Positions 1 to 13,787 of a stretch of 64,000 bases of DNA are shown here, piece by piece (positions within the stretch are counted from its first letter, which is position 1; each line of letters begins with the position of its first letter). Both the position numbers and the translations under genes were made by a program. Under the pieces are notes generated by a model, which was given only the letters and a program-made list of their open reading frames with translations, did not search any database and was not told the origin of the DNA. The DNA comes from Phaseolus vulgaris. Taxonomy: Eukaryota > Streptophyta > Magnoliopsida > Fabales > Fabaceae. The DNA is taken from assembly GCF_000499845.2 (NCBI RefSeq), contig NC_023750.2:1385415-1449414 (forward strand), given 5' to 3'.

Positions 1-968
1 CAATTTAAAAATATTAACAATAATAGTTATTTTTTAGTTGATCTTGATTAATGTTATTTTTTTATCAAAATTTATCAACCTTTTCTAATTGATATTTACA
101 CACAAAAATCTATCATAAGTATAGTTTAAATGATATCAATTGATATTGTGCTCAAGCCTCATAGTTAACCTAGTTGGGCTAGGGCTAAGTGACTTCTCGT
201 CTGGGTGTTATTGGGTTCACTTAGGCAAGTTAGACGAAAACAGGCCCAACGTCATTGGAGTGATTTCGCCTTGGCGAGATGGAGCTCGCTTGGGCAAGAT
301 CCTCTGCGAGCTTCGGGCTTAGGCGAGTTTGGGCGAGCTTGGGTGAGTGTTGGTGCGTTCCAATTTTCCCTTTTTAGCTTTGTTTATTCTCCTTTTGGCC
401 ATTTCATCTCCATTCTTCCATAAAATCCTGAAATTAACACAAGTTTGAGAATAAATTGTTTTTCTTCAAATTAAAATCACAAAATATGTAAAAATAAATA
501 AATTCATAAATTAGAGGTTATTTTATAGTTATTTTGTCAATTTATATCCATAAGTGCTTGTATTTTAATATGAAATATTACTGAAATCTAAAACTTATAT
601 CCTTGTCAAAAACTTCTACCCTTAAAATCTTTTGTGAAAACCTTTATCAATTCTTTTTGTGAAAATTTTGAAAACCTTATGAAAATATTTTAGTCATAAA
701 AAATGATTGATATTACACATCATTCTAGTGTGCATGAGAGTCTTAAGGATGAAGAAGGGGAACATCTGAGGGAAAAAATTCAAAATACAAAAAAAAAGAG
801 ATAACTGAGTTGAAAGACATGTTTTCTCAATTCATGAAGAGTCGAGAAAAATCTAGGAGCAACCATGGAGAGGGATCTAGTGGGAGAAGGGACTATCATG
901 GTGACCCTTATTCCTAAAGTGGAGAAGTGTTTAGTAGTCATCACAATGTTGACTACTAAGGAACCTAG
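1..968. other. AT-rich intergenic DNA with a GC-richer repeat patch
   Basis: No gene is recognisable. The stretch from about 150 to 360 stands out as GC-rich against AT-rich flanks and repeats short gcgag/gggcgag motifs (several between 255 and 345). This looks like a piece of a repetitive element rather than coding DNA. The two short overlapping ORFs there have no family resemblance. Confidence 0.4.
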
Positions 969-1260
969 GTAGACCTTCCCACGTTCTATGACAAAAAGAA
1001 TGTTAAAGAATATTTAGATTGGGAGATGAAGGTTGAGAAACTTTTTAAATGTCACCAAGCAAACAAAGAAATAAAAGTGTCCATAGCTACTTTAAGTTTT
1101 CCATAATATGTCATGTCTTGGTTGAAACAAAGGAAATATGATGTTACAATTAGAAGAAAAATATAGATATTGAATTGGCATGAATTAAAGGCGTGCATGA
1201 GAAAAAACTTTGTTCCACTTTCATATGAGAAAAATAAAAAACTTAGAGAAGAAATGAAAG
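969..1260 (+). mobile_element. Ty3/gypsy gag relic
   Basis: Translating from 969 gives a stretch resembling the retrotransposon Gag (PF03732-type) capsid region. It begins VDLPTFYDKKNVKEYLDWEM, continues with KVEKLFKCHQ, and later has the WHELKACMRKNFVP block typical of that family. Two in-frame stops interrupt it and no LTR is visible nearby. Lysine/glutamate-rich sequence follows to about 1400 with further stops. It is a dead fragment; the family assignment rests on motif order only. Confidence 0.6.
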
Positions 1261-3279
1261 AGTTGTAAGAAAATAAAAAATAATTATAGAATGAGAATGG
1301 GAGTTTATAAGAAGAGAGATGAAGTTTAGAGAAAAAGTGAAAATTCTTATCAACAGACAAAGAAGAGAAAGAAAGAGAGAGAAGAAAAAGAAGAAAAATA
1401 GATGTTAAAGAAATCCAGAAAGGAATAGGTGTCTCTTATAACACCCCTTACAAGCATAGTTGAGAAATAATATTTTAAGGGAGATTGTAATACTTTGAAC
1501 TCTTCTTTACACTTAAATCATTATGCTAACTCTTCTTCCCAAAAATCTCAAAAACATCATTTTATCTTGTTGTTACATGGCACAAAGCAATGACAAAAAC
1601 AAAGTGAAGAAATCAATGTTTCTAAAACAATGACCCATATTTTCCTTTAAAACTTTTGCAAAAATAATAAAGGGCATTGTTTCATTGCATTTTCTTTTAA
1701 AAACAACTTTCTTAGTTTTCTTTTAATAAAAAAAATTATTTAAATTTTGTTATTTTTTCTACAGAGGGATCTTTGATCCCGGAGGAAAATAGAAAAAAGT
1801 AAAGAAATGTGGCAATCCATGAGCAACATTTAAATCTAAGGACATAGAAGCTTCAAGGAAGAAGACTCTACATTTGAAGACTAGAACACTAGGATTTTCT
1901 TCTTTCTTCTTAGTCTTGTACAAATTATATAGGTATATTTTCTTCTTTGTATTTTCCAAGATTTTGTAGAGACATGGATTTCCTTTCGGTCCAAAACCTC
2001 AATTTGGGCTTGAAAATTCAGCCAAAAACCCTAGAGAGCATTGTCAAATTTGGCCAAGACATGAAGGAGAAGAAGCTTGGAGCATGAAAGTCCCACACTA
2101 GAAATTCATTTGCCACGTAAAAAAAGTTGGCAATCACTCATTCCAATAGTTTCTTTACTACAAGTACCCAGACGGTTTAAAGTTTGAACTAGGGACGAAA
2201 ATCAATTTCACGTTATACTACAATATGAAAAACATATTTAACCCTTTAATTAATTAATTAATTTTATTTTTTATTATTTGAAATAATTTGTTAAATTTTG
2301 TATTTTATTTAAAAAATATTTTGCAAAATAATGGTATAAACAATTTTGTTAACTTTTTATATTTTTATAGTTTTATATTTTATAAATAAAAAATTATAAC
2401 TTAATAAATAAATTATTGATTAAATGAAAAATGAAAGAAATTTTATAGAACCCATTATTTAATAATCCAAAGAAAGATTCTTGATTGGAGATACATAGTT
2501 TTCATAGAACTACATATATTGGAAAGTGTAAAAGTGAATGATATCGATTATAATGTGACACTCGTATATGTTCTCCATGATGGATGTCCTCAAGACCACT
2601 TTCTCTTTGTTTTCAAAGCACAAATTTTCACTTCTTCTCTACTTTCTTATTTGGTTTCTTTTGGCATCCATAGATATGTATGTTAAAGTTGTTGATACCA
2701 TGTTTGTTACCTTTGCATTTATACCTTGGCCACGATAGCTACATATAGCATAAATCCCTACCATTTCAAAATGAACTGAAGCACCATAATCAAAGTCAAG
2801 TAGGTTTTCTTTTGTTAGCATTTGCAGCTACCTAATCACAATTTTAGGGGTGTCAACTTGTGCGTGCTAGAGGTTAATTTGGTTCACTCCCAAATCTATG
2901 AACTCCTCATGGTGGGTTGGAGCACTACTCTTGCTCAACCATTTGCACTCTAGTTTACAATCAAATTACATAAAGAAAAATTGAGGCATAAGTTTTAAAA
3001 GAAATTCATATTTATAAGGTATAACATCCAAATAAATCACATTTGTTAATTGTTGGATTGTACTATTGTTCAAAGAAATCACATTTGTTAAATGAAGGAG
3101 TTCACATCTTTTAAATACAAGGACAAACTTTTATCATACTTTTTTCTTATAGTATATAGTTTTGTCATTATCTATGATGGATCTTTCGAGGGGGTTTATT
3201 ACTTACTCTCTTTTTACCATCATATAAGTGCCTAAAACATTCATTAGCAAGATTTTTATAGTCACCAAAACGAATTATT
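1261..3279. other. Repeat-derived intergenic DNA, no gene seen
   Basis: AT-rich sequence with only short ORFs that match nothing I know. Homopolymer and alternating AT tracts are common around 2240-2440. Nothing further can be supported. Confidence 0.4.
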
Positions 3280-3292
3280 GGCTCTGATACCA
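3280..3292 (-). other. Orphan tRNA-Met primer-binding site
   Basis: The minus strand reads TGGTATCAGAGCC, the exact primer-binding site used by many plant LTR retroelements (complement of initiator-Met tRNA). A minus-oriented element would have its 5' LTR to the right (3293 onward) and gag to the left. I recognise neither, so this is probably a relic of a decayed element. Confidence 0.5.
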
Positions 3293-4514
3293 TTAATGAG
3301 TATTTCGAAAGGGATTCACATGAAAGATTCAACAACAATGACACATGAGTCAAATCAATATAAGGGATGTTGCTTATGGTGATATTTTTAAAGAAAGTCA
3401 AGGTGAATATATTGGCAATCAATTTCTATGATAAGCTTATTGTGTTATTTTAGCTATTGAGATCTCCTAGGCTTATGGTTATAGGTGTGTTTGATTAGAA
3501 TATGATTCCTCCTTAGTATTTCAAGTTTTGTCTTCCCCTCAATTTTCTCCTTAAGCTCTTAGAGGTAGATGGAGGAAATGCATTAAATGTTGAGATGATA
3601 TGGAGTTTAAGATATCTCAAATTTATCGTGAAGATAATCACTATGCTCATAGACTAGCTATTTTGTAATAGATATTAATTCCCAATTACCATTTTGTTTA
3701 ATTCTATTTATGAGTGTCTTTTGTATATTTCTCAACATGAGTTTGATTTGGTTTTCCCATATTTTTGTTCTTGTTTTCCTTTTTATATATAGTTTTTCAT
3801 GTAATGACATATAATTGTTTAACTTTGGAGACGTGAAAAGGTTCATAGTAATACCTAGCGAGTTTTCTTAAAAAAAATAGGAGGAAACAAACTTTAGCTA
3901 ATATAAGTTCCCAAAAAAAACAAATGTTTTTATTTGTGCATGAACTGCATTGAAGAGGAATACATAAACTAATTTTGCAAATGAAGGAATTTATTTCATT
4001 TTTCTACTAGTTTTAATCTTCCTTGGGTATTCATGAAAAATTATCTAAACGAATTCTATGCGATTTATTAGTGTTAATTATATTAAGTTAGCTCATACAA
4101 CAAGATGTTTAGTCATAAAAAAAAGTTGTTGGTTTACATTATCATAAACGCAATCTAATCTTAACAAACATTTTTCTTAAACTAAATTTTATGATTACTT
4201 ATACCATTTTCACTTAATTTAATGCAATCACAAGAAAAGATATTAGCAAACACAAGTTAGGGTGATACATTAATCATCAATAAGTGTCTCTTTGATCTCA
4301 CACAAAGGTACTAAAAAAATGCAAAATCAATCAATATTATATACACTAGAAAATGAACAAATCTACAAAAGCAAAATGTATCTTTTCTAATTGTGTCTCC
4401 TGAATAATGCAAAAGGTATAAATGAAAGAGCACTGAAGTTTGTTCATGAGAGCCAGAAACACTACTATGGACAGATGAACATCTCCTTCCAATGATCATC
4501 ACTTTAGTAAAAAC

Positions 4515-7500
4515 TCAACTGCAAAGTTGAGTACATAGTTGTTGGATCTTGGAACTGGTTAGATCTTGCATGAAGTATGTACTGGATTTACCATTGCTTG
4601 AGCATGTTACGTTCAGCTGGTTACCAAGCTGATTTGACTGCATTAGTGGTATTTCAACACCATTAATATCAGACATTAAGAACAAAAAACCTTTTTAAAC
4701 GGTTAACATTGAGTACAAAGCATCTTTGGACATTGATAATAAAAATGTAGCATGTCATGAAAACATTGAAGTAATGATGTTTTTAGCCCTACAAATGGGT
4801 ACTTTCACTTTTAATTCCTAAAAAATAAATCATCTATTTTTTGTCCAGTTTATAGAAAAGTGTCAAATGTGGTCTCTATTTCCATGAACAAACAAGGGAC
4901 CAAAATGAAACAACTTACTCTGAAGATCAAGGACCACATGTAACACATTGTTATAAATGAGAGACTAAAAGAATACAATTTTGTATAACAAACATATGCC
5001 CTGTTCGTGAACTAAAAACATTTTTAATCTGAGAACATGTGTTCACTCACCAATATGATGTTTTCTTTGCAGATCGCTAAATAGTTTAGAGATTTTGTAC
5101 AAGAATAGTACAATAATACATGAAAAAGATGTTACAGATAAATAACCCTATCATTTGTCGGTGAAAATATGTAATTTCACAGGATCTGATATTATTCATG
5201 AGAATAGGCTTTCATGTAAAATGCTTACCACACAATATGATGGTTCTGTATGGCAGCTCCATTTTGAAGTTGGAACACAAGACAGATAATGGCACCAGGA
5301 ACAGTGATCATTTGCATCAACACCACGGAGAAGTGCGACAAGCCCAACAGCAAGCCTAACATACAAAAAGTTAACATGGACAGAAAAAATGGTCTATATG
5401 AAATATGACTACTAGGAAAACACAAGAATACAAATAAAAGGAAAACCACAAGAAAACAAATAAAATGACTGAAGATTTGGTTCCATAAAAATCTATGATC
5501 AAAGATTCCTAGACCATCTAAAGACACTAGACCCTCTGGGGGTTAGAGTGTGTTAGGATAGGCCCAGCTGTTCTATCAGAGTGTGTTAGGATAGGCCCAA
5601 CTGTTCTATCAGAGTGTTTGGTGGTACCAGACTGTTTGTCTTTACCAGAGCTACTAGTCAGACCGTCTGTGGCATCAGTTTGACTTGCAGCATCAATTAG
5701 CATTTCCAATTCCTAACTGAATCACTATGCACGTGACTTTGTAATTATTTGGTACGTCCTTTTTGAAAGTTAGTTAGAGAACTTTAACTGTATAAATAGG
5801 ACCTTATAATGCATAGTTATCTTTAACTTAGAGTTGAGAGTTCACGAGTGAGATAGACTTCGTGTTGTAATCTCATATTCTTTCTTAGTGAATTTCGTGT
5901 TTGTGGACGTAGATTGAGTTTCAGTTGAACCACGTAAATTTTTGTGATTTTTCATTTACTTTTCCTATTTACCTACTATATGTTCCTGTGGTTTCTTTTG
6001 TTATCGTCTAACATTTGTGACTAGTAAACGATCCAGTGAATTTGTGTCTATTTTTCTTACAAACTGGTGTGATGAGCATGGAGAGAAGGAAACTCAATCA
6101 TCATGACTTCCACAAAGTATGAGGTTGAAAAATTCACTGCCTTGAATGATTTTGGGTTATGACGATTGAAGATGCATGCTTTTCTGATTCAACAGGGCCT
6201 CCTTGAAGCTTTGGAAGAAGAATCCAAGCTTCACAGAACCATGGCTGAGAAGGACAGGACTGCGCTATTGGAGAAGGCTCATAGTGCAATTGTTTTCAGT
6301 CTTGATGACAAGGTGTTAAGGCAAGTTTCGAAGGAGAAGACTACAGCAGGGCTATGGAAGAAGTTGGAAAGCTTGTATATGAAGAAGTCCCTGGTGAACT
6401 ACTTGAAGTAGGCATTGTACTCGTATAAGAAGAGTATTGATAAGGTAGTCAATTAACAACTACAGGAATTTAATAAATTGATTCTTGGATCTTGAAATTA
6501 TTGATGTCCAAATTGATGATGAAGATCAAGTGTTATCATTTCAAAGAGACCTTGTTGTATATAAGAGAAACTTTCTCTCGAGGAGGTTCAAGTTGCCTTG
6601 AACTCGAAAGAGTTGAATGAAAAGTTTGACATTGAGGCATCAAATACTGGAGATGGCCTGGTAACAAGGGAGGAGATTGTTTAACCATGATAACGGAGGA
6701 GGAGTTAGATGGAGGTTGAAGTCCAAAGCTCGTGATGGAAAGGTAGTAAACGTCTACCGGTGTTACCACTATAAGAAGGAAGGTCACACAAGAAAATATT
6801 TTCCTCAGTCAAAAGGTTGGAAATCCTTCTGGTAGACGGGTATGATGGACCATCTACGTATGGTGAAGCAACTCTAGTGTTGATGATTGTGAATGGATCA
6901 TGGATGCTGGCTATTCATTTCACATGACACCTAATCGTCTATGGTTCCAACAGTTTGCAAAACTTGAAGGAGGGTATATTCTCCTTAGTGATAGCAGCGG
7001 CTATAAGATAACTAGCATTGGAACAATTAAGTTTTGTCTCCATGATGGAACTGAGAAGATGCTTGAAGAAGTTAGGTATGTGCCTAGCTTGAAACGAAAT
7101 TTAATATCCCTTGGTGAACTTGAAAAGAAGGGCTATGTATTAAAGGTGAAAGGGGGTGTTGAAGGTGATGAGGAGGTCATGGTAGTCATGAAAGGTGTGA
7201 GGAAGAATGCCTTGTATATGCCTTGGAAGGTGTTGTAATCTCTAGGTCAACCTCTATTGATGAGAAGACCATCTACTCTAAGACAGATTTATGACACAAA
7301 AGGTTAGGTCACGTAAGCGAGAAGGGCTTCATGGAGTTGGACAAGGCTTGTTAAAAGCCTATAAAATTTGTTTCAACATGGGTCAGCAGATGACAAAGGG
7401 GACTCTTGATTACATTCATGCTGATCTATGGGATCCATCTCCTACTCCATTACACTCTAGTACTAGATACCTCTTGCCGATTATTGATGATTATTTGAGG

Positions 7501-10500
7501 CACCGAACGGTTGCAGGAACTCCTCAACATATTAAGTGTATCATTAGCAAAGACATTGTCTTCAATGAAACTGAAACGGCAAGACAAAAGTTTTTTAATG
7601 TATGCTTGTTGATAATAGTGATGCTGAGCTGAAAAGAAGCTTTGTGGCCTAAGGGTCTTAGCCAAGGAGCTGAAGGTGCAGGGTCAGGTTGTCACAGTCT
7701 ACTGTGACAATAGTAGTGCTATACAATTTTCAAAGAACTAATTTTATCATGAGAGAATGAATCATATTGACGTGAAGCTACAATTTGAGAAAGGAGATTG
7801 CAGAGCATTTGTAAGGTGGCAAAAGTTTCAACGAATCATAATCCCTCTTATATGATCATAAAAGGTTTTGTCTGCCAGCAAGTTCTTTCATTACCTGGAT
7901 CTAATCCAGTTGATAGGTGATTAAGCCTATAATGGGCTTAGAGGTAGTGAGTGTTTTATCACTCAAAATATGTGTTGAATCAAAGTGGAGATTTATAAAG
8001 ATTTGATTCAGTAAAAATTTATGTTCAAAGGTTCAGGTTCCTAGACCGTCTAGAGGCACTAGAACGTCTTGGGGTTAGAGCATCTAGTGGTACAAGACCG
8101 TCTTGACCAGAGCTTCTGGCCAAATCGTCTGCTACATCAATTTGACTTCCAACGTCAGTTGGCGTTTCCAACTCCTAACTGAATCATTGTGCATGTGACT
8201 TTGCAACTCTTTGGCACATCCTTTTTTGGAAGTTAGTTAGACAGTTTTAAATGTATAAATAGGACCTTGTAATGAACAGTTTATCTTTAACTTAAATTTG
8301 AGAGTTCACTAGAGAGAGGCTTTGTGTTGTAATCTCAGATTCTTTCTTAATGAATTTTCTGTCGTTGACTGTTTCATCTAACCATGTAAATTCCTCTGTG
8401 TGATTCTTCGTTTACTTTTCTTGTTTACCTTCTGTCTATTCTTGTGGTTTCTTTCGTTATCGTCCGGTATTTGTGACTAGTAGACGGTCCAGTGAATTTG
8501 TGTCTATTTTCCTTACAATGACAATGCAGACAAAAGTGGCATTGCAATCACTCACAAAAGTGAATCTCATATTTACAATAATGAAGAATTGATCCATTTC
8601 TACCTCAATCTTGGGTAGCTAGGCTTTGTGAAGAAACACAAAACAAAATATTTCAAGAAATCCTAACTGTTACATTGGTTTGATCCAACATGAACTAGCT
8701 TTTTAGATCTTCTTAGTAGTGATAAAGACGCAGTAGCTAGACTTGCTCTAGCGTGACTTTCAGAAGCACTAAAACAAAAACATGCATGTTGAGACAACTA
8801 CAAGTTACTACACCTTAGCATTTTTTTCCTGGTTCATTTACTATGGTACTCAGAACTGACACTATTTCTACTTCAGTTCAGAAAAGAGAATTCCTACCGT
8901 ATTTAAAATTACTTAAGTTTCAAAGCAATCAAGTTACTATAGCAATTAACAACTAAAAGAGCTTGCATCCAATCTAGAGTGTAGAGTTCCATCGATGACA
9001 TATCCTGTCTACATGCTATAATCTGCTTGTAACTTTAAGGGCAAGGTCAAAGCTTCTTTTCAATATTTATTATTTAAGACATATCTCTAATTATATTTGG
9101 TCACATTTTATCTTCTATGTCACTCTAGTTCTGTAAGCAGTAGAATTGGGAGATTCCTACCTAGTGCACTCCTGAAAAGGTCGTTAGGGAAATTCTAATG
9201 TCATTCAAGCCAGTAAAACATTACGATAAATTTTTCAAGAAGCATTAAATTGTAACATTATTTTCATGGGTTAACCTTAGGGAACCTTCTCAAATTTATA
9301 TATATTTATTCATGGGCAAAATTAGCATATCATATACTGGTATTTTCAATAGGACCAAAACTTTCCATTGATTTATACTACTCTTGTACTATACTCCCTA
9401 TTGAACATCAGAGAATTAAACCACCATTTGCCAGAGTTTACTCCACTATTTACATGAAAATTCAATAGAAGAATAGTCACTGATAAAAAATCATAAATAT
9501 GATATTTTATTGCTATCTACCATTTGTTCACTATTAAAACATATAAGTACAAATTCCAATCAACAATAACAATAGAGTGAGTATTACATAGACCAGCTTT
9601 GCACGACATAAAAAGAACTATCTATCAATGTTTGTTTCCTGTTAGGATCTTTTCTGCAGAACTTTAATATTGGTTTCGTTACCAAAAACCTATGATCTAG
9701 TGTCTGTGTCTATACTATGAGCCTTAATTTCAGATTATTCATTCATTAGTGCCACTTGGATTGGAATCACATTATTTAGTTCTCTTTAGTCCTCAGAGAT
9801 TCAAGTAGAAATTGCAGTTAGTCGTTCTAAAATTTCATATAACTACTATCATATTTTTTAAAGAATCTTCCTTTTTAAACCAGCCATTTTTCTTTGTTTG
9901 TATTACTTAATATCTGCTATGAACTATGAATATATGAACAATTATCTAACTAATATTCTCAAGAAGAATTATTTTAAAAATAATTGTCAAATTAATTAGA
10001 ATCATGAAACTGATTTTTAATATACAGTAAATATGTAAGAGCAGATTTTGATGGGTTTGATCCGTTTTTAGCTTCTGCCTAAAGCATACAACTTGGTTTC
10101 TCATGGTACATGTATTTTTCTTTTAGTATACTAGAAACTGAATCCAAACCTCTTACTACCTGCGGTAAACCAAGACTGCATCTACCCCAATTACTTGAGG
10201 AAAGTCCAGGTTTCATGTTATATGTCAGCAGGGTTAATTATGTTAGAGTCTCTCCTTGCATCATACACTACAAAGAGCAACATGATCTCGAAAAATTGAC
10301 ACTTCAAAAAAATGCTTACCCAACAACAAGAATGACGAGAGAGAAGACCCATAAGAAGCACTGATATTTTTTGAATTTAGGCTTAGCTCGTCCAGGAGAA
10401 TAATTTAGGGGAGCATATCGTTGGTTAACCCATCCGAACTGGGGACGTATCAGAAACACAAATCCGAGAAGAAATCCTGTAAGAAAGCCTCCAATATGAG

Positions 10501-12797
10501 CAAAATTGTCCACATGTGGGAGAATTCCCACTGCTAGATTGATAACAATGATTATCACAAGGGTGAGGAGTGCTGCTAGCTTCACATGAAAAGAAAATCA
10601 TGATTTTCAGTAGGTTGCTTTTAAGATGCTCTTTGCTTGTGAAACACTTAACAGTTCCAAATGAGAAATTTAATATGCACCTTGTTCTCATATATAGTCC
10701 AGTTAGTAATCAGTTCTGAAAGCATGCCTCCCAGCAAGCCGAAAAGTGCACCAGAAGCACCCACAGAAATGTTTGACTGAATGAAAAGAGCAGAAAGCAA
10801 ACTGCCCCCAAATCCAGATATGACAAACAGCAGTCCAATAAGCACTGTTGTATAAGCATGGAAGAATCAGTTATGAATTTAGAGCTAAACCAGGCAAACA
10901 ATAACATGACACAAGAAAATCATACATCTTAGTTGAGCAACTAAAGTCTAAAAGATAACTTTTAGAGAAATCAAGTCTAAAACAAAAGTCTGAGATATTT
11001 GCAGGACCAAAAATATATATGTGATCCTATGTGTCCTCTAGTAGGTGATAACTACAAACCACGTAAAAAAGAAACAAGCCTTAATCTTCAATATTTTACA
11101 TCATCACACATACGTACCAAACCCAAATTCTTGCTCTAGCCGAATTCCAATTACTAGAATACCCAACATATTTGCCAACAGATGGAAAACCCCAGCATGC
11201 AGCCACATACAAGAGATAAGGCGCCACCCCTGGTGTCTATGAACCACTCTGCTCACATCAAGAGCCCCCATCTTCTGTAACCTGAACAATAATCAAATCA
11301 CGTATCTTCAATGCCAGTAACAGTCAAATTCATAATCCAGATTTCTCATCCGTTAATGAAAACCACTCATAAATAAATCCCAGTACTATTTCAACATCAT
11401 CACCACCAACATTATGTGATACTAAATTCAAATAATACATAATCATAAACACTTAATAGTCAAAGCAATTAAAACTTGTTGATATCTCAAGATACTACTT
11501 AAAAGTATCTAAGTCATCCAACAACATGCATCATCCACAATTTACAATCTGTGATCTATAACAATTACAATGTGATATTCTATTTTGGTTTTTGTTTCTT
11601 ATTCAACACTTTTATTCTTAATTTTTATTAAGTAACTGGCATGTTTATCTCCATTTCATTTTCTTTTCAACTTCCTCACTCTCTTTTCCTAATTCTCCTT
11701 CATTCTCCTATGCTTTGTCCCTCTTTCATTTTCTTCTGTTATTTTAAAAAAGAGGAATCTTAGGAACATTTTTTTCTAACACTCTTTCAAAGACTTTATT
11801 TTTATCATGAAAAATTATTCAAAACGAAAGAGAGTATTAGAGAGAGTAACCTTTCTCCATTTCTCAGTCTTAATAATCACAGTGAAACTTCAACAATAAC
11901 TTTAAAACTAGAACTGTATTGAACACATAATCTCAAAGTAAACTAAAAGAAAGAAAAAAAGTACTGAAATATTCAAATACAATAATAACAGTAACAACAG
12001 TACAATTAAATGTCTTAAAGGAAAGTCCCCACTTCCCCCAACAGCATTTACAACCACAACATCAAGGTTTCCATTGAACCGCAATTGCAGCCAGATTTGT
12101 CCACCTATTATCAAGGATCATAACAATTCCGGTCCCTTTTTATCCAAAACTTTTTGCAATATCAAAGATCACTATTTCAAACGTTGGTACAATTACCCAT
12201 AACTGAATAACACTTTAAAAACAATTAGTTTTAGAACCCATTTTAGTAAAAAGAAAAAAAAAACAAATTTTTACCCAAAATATGCTCACGAAAACTCGTT
12301 AAACCCAGACAGAGTATCACCAACGCAAAATAGTCTCATTGCACGACCAAAAAACCAAGGTGGTGTCAACAATAACATACAAGGCTGCAGTTGAGTTGAT
12401 TGAACCGTGTGTGAATTGTAGTTCAAAAATTTAACTGTGCCCAATTCGTATGAATGACAAGAATAATACAAAAAGTGACTCACGTCAATGAAGAAGGACC
12501 CAAGAGGGGGTTTTCCTTGAAGGGCTGGAAGGAGAAGCGACCCAAGAAGGAGGCAATGCAGGAGACAGAGTTGTGGGGGCAGTTGTTGACATACATAGTG
12601 ATCACAAACAAAACTATGTTAGCAACAACAAAGAGGGGTATCAACCAAGAGAACCACTTGCGGTAATGCTTCACTTCCTCTCTGGGGTACTGAACCGGGG
12701 AGAGAGTTTGCACGGCCACAGGGTGCACCATGTTGGTGTTGCTTCCCTTGGGGTTGACCCTGAGGTGGATCTCCAAGGGGCGTGGTTCTCCGGGCAT
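4515..12797 (-). CDS. Rhomboid-like intramembrane serine protease, six exons
   Basis: Predicted exons (minus strand): 12797-12484, 11281-11118, 10844-10681, 10579-10320, 5355-5229 and 4637-4515. Every junction is GT-AG and the phases add up to 1152 nt, or 383 aa plus stop. It is a plant secretory-type rhomboid of the RBL1/2/3 kind, which cleaves transmembrane substrates inside the membrane. The first membrane helix follows a cytosolic N-terminus ([15 protein letters not shown]). The HxxxN motif is H138/N142, the catalytic serine is S190 in GASGALFG, and the catalytic histidine is H242 in AHIGGF, so it should be active. The C-terminus is a cysteine-rich tail (CSWCHYLSC, then QQLCTQLCS). The ATG at 12797 is the first in frame. 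Intron 4 is 4.96 kb because it contains a copia element. The exact RBL paralogue is not certain. Confidence 0.93.
5470..6061 (+). repeat. 5' LTR of the intronic copia
   Basis: Matches the 3' LTR at 7996-8517 over most of its length, including a shared TATA-like TGTATAAATAGG (5789-5800) that would sit in the LTR promoter. It differs by a private 33-bp tandem duplication (5546-5578 and 5579-5611) that is absent from the 3' LTR, so the duplication arose after insertion. Confidence 0.85.
6103..7920 (+). pseudogene. Broken copia gag-pol remnant
   Basis: Gag starts at the ATG at 6103, is stopped near 6160 (a tryptophan-type codon turned TGA) and remains readable to 6411, with the [19 protein letters not shown] block. 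The protease region 6900-7238 keeps [13 protein letters not shown] (Asp present, Asp-Ala-Gly instead of the usual Asp-Ser/Thr-Gly) and [20 protein letters not shown]. Integrase traces run from about 7380 ([15 protein letters not shown]). A deletion then fuses these directly to a downstream integrase piece ([10 protein letters not shown], then [12 protein letters not shown]), and a second deletion leads to an RNase H tail around 7640-7800 ([16 protein letters not shown]). It cannot encode a working polyprotein. Confidence 0.8.
7996..8517 (+). repeat. 3' LTR of the intronic copia
   Basis: Aligns with 5470-6061 and ends in the same TGTCTATTTTCCTTACA-like end. The first base pair is TA rather than TG, so the left boundary is uncertain by a few bases. 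It also carries a TATA-like TGTATAAATAGG near 8250. Confidence 0.8.
8523..10319 (-). other. Rest of rhomboid intron 4
   Basis: AT-rich intronic sequence between the copia element and exon 4 (donor GTAAGC read at 10319-10314 on the minus strand). No further element or ORF of interest is seen. The short plus-strand ORF at 10110-10364 overlaps exon 4 and is an artefact. Confidence 0.6.
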
Positions 12798-13780
12798 GAA
12801 TGTGGGTTGATCTGGTAAGAGTTTGGGAGTGGAATGGATGGAGTCAAAGGAAGGTGATGTGAGGATTTTAAGAAGGGATAATGAGGTTTAGCTCAACCAC
12901 TTCGGGTGGACTTTTGAAACATTATTTGTATTTGTTTATCTAACCTTTTGTTTTCGTTGAACATGGAAATCTGGTTTTATACTCTCTCAATGAATTTTGG
13001 GAAACGGGGATAACGTCCTATAGAAAGGAAGTTCAGATTTTCAGCAAAGAAAAAAACAAATAGTTTTTTATTTTAGATAGGATAGGTTTTTTAGATTTTA
13101 CTCTTGTTTACATGTAAATGACTCTTTAGAATAGGGATTCAATTGAGAGTCGATTACTCGATGGGTCCATAGTCCGCTACTAAAAATGTAAAGATGAATT
13201 TATTAACTTAGTCTATTAGACTTGTTTAGGTCTGTCATGCATAATTCGCAATTTGTATGGATCAATAGCAGGACGAGCGGGTTGATCCGCTGACCCGTAT
13301 AAATAAAAAATTATATTTTATTTTTTTTGCAAAAAAAAATATCTCATGCACTCATTATTGCGGTGTAGTTTTTATTTTATTTTATTTTAAACAAAATTGG
13401 ATTTAATATACTACAAATTGGAATGTGTTATTTTAATCATCTAAATGAGTTAATATTAAGAGTGAGAGTGAGTAGGTCTAGTTTTAAGTAAAGTCTTATA
13501 ATTAAAATTTATTAATAAAAAATAATATAAAGAAGAGATTTCAATAGCATACTCTTTAACAAATTAGTAATCTTCATTAAAATATTTTGTAGCAAAATTT
13601 TGATAAGATACTCTGATACATTTACATACATATAGAGGAAAAATAGATACCAAACAAAACTTTAATTATTTTTAATCAAGCCTTCTAACAACCTCATACC
13701 AAAATTCATATTTTATCTTAATTGAATGAATTGAAACATGGATAAAATTTTAATTTTTCTACCGAAAAACTTGGTTCTTT
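12798..13780. other. Rhomboid upstream region
   Basis: 5' flank of the minus-strand rhomboid gene. The reading frame stays open upstream of the start for some distance but has no further ATG. No convincing TATA element or known repeat is seen, and beyond 13,000 the sequence becomes AT-rich intergenic DNA. Confidence 0.4.
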
Positions 13781-13787
13781 TATAATT

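Larger units (their letters stand above)
5465..8522 (+). mobile_element. Internally deleted Ty1/copia element in the rhomboid intron
   Basis: A complete but defective LTR retrotransposon lying antisense to the host gene. The 5' LTR is 5470-6061 (TG...CA) and the 3' LTR about 7996-8517. The 5-bp duplication ATGAC flanks it at 5465-5469 and 8518-8522. A degenerate Met-tRNA primer site follows the 5' LTR near 6066, and the purine-rich AAAGTGGAGA precedes the 3' LTR. The interior is only about 1.9 kb and keeps pieces of gag, protease, GAG-pre-integrase, integrase and RNase H in the right order. The RT and most of the integrase core are missing. Several stops and LTR divergence show that it is old and immobile. 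Confidence 0.9.

Noticed and set aside
5197..5228. Rhomboid CDS ending by read-through of exon 5 at 5196
   Set aside because: A GTAAGC donor lies at 5228-5223 and a matching final exon with the family's C-terminal tail (QQLCTQLCS) exists at 4637-4515 in correct phase.
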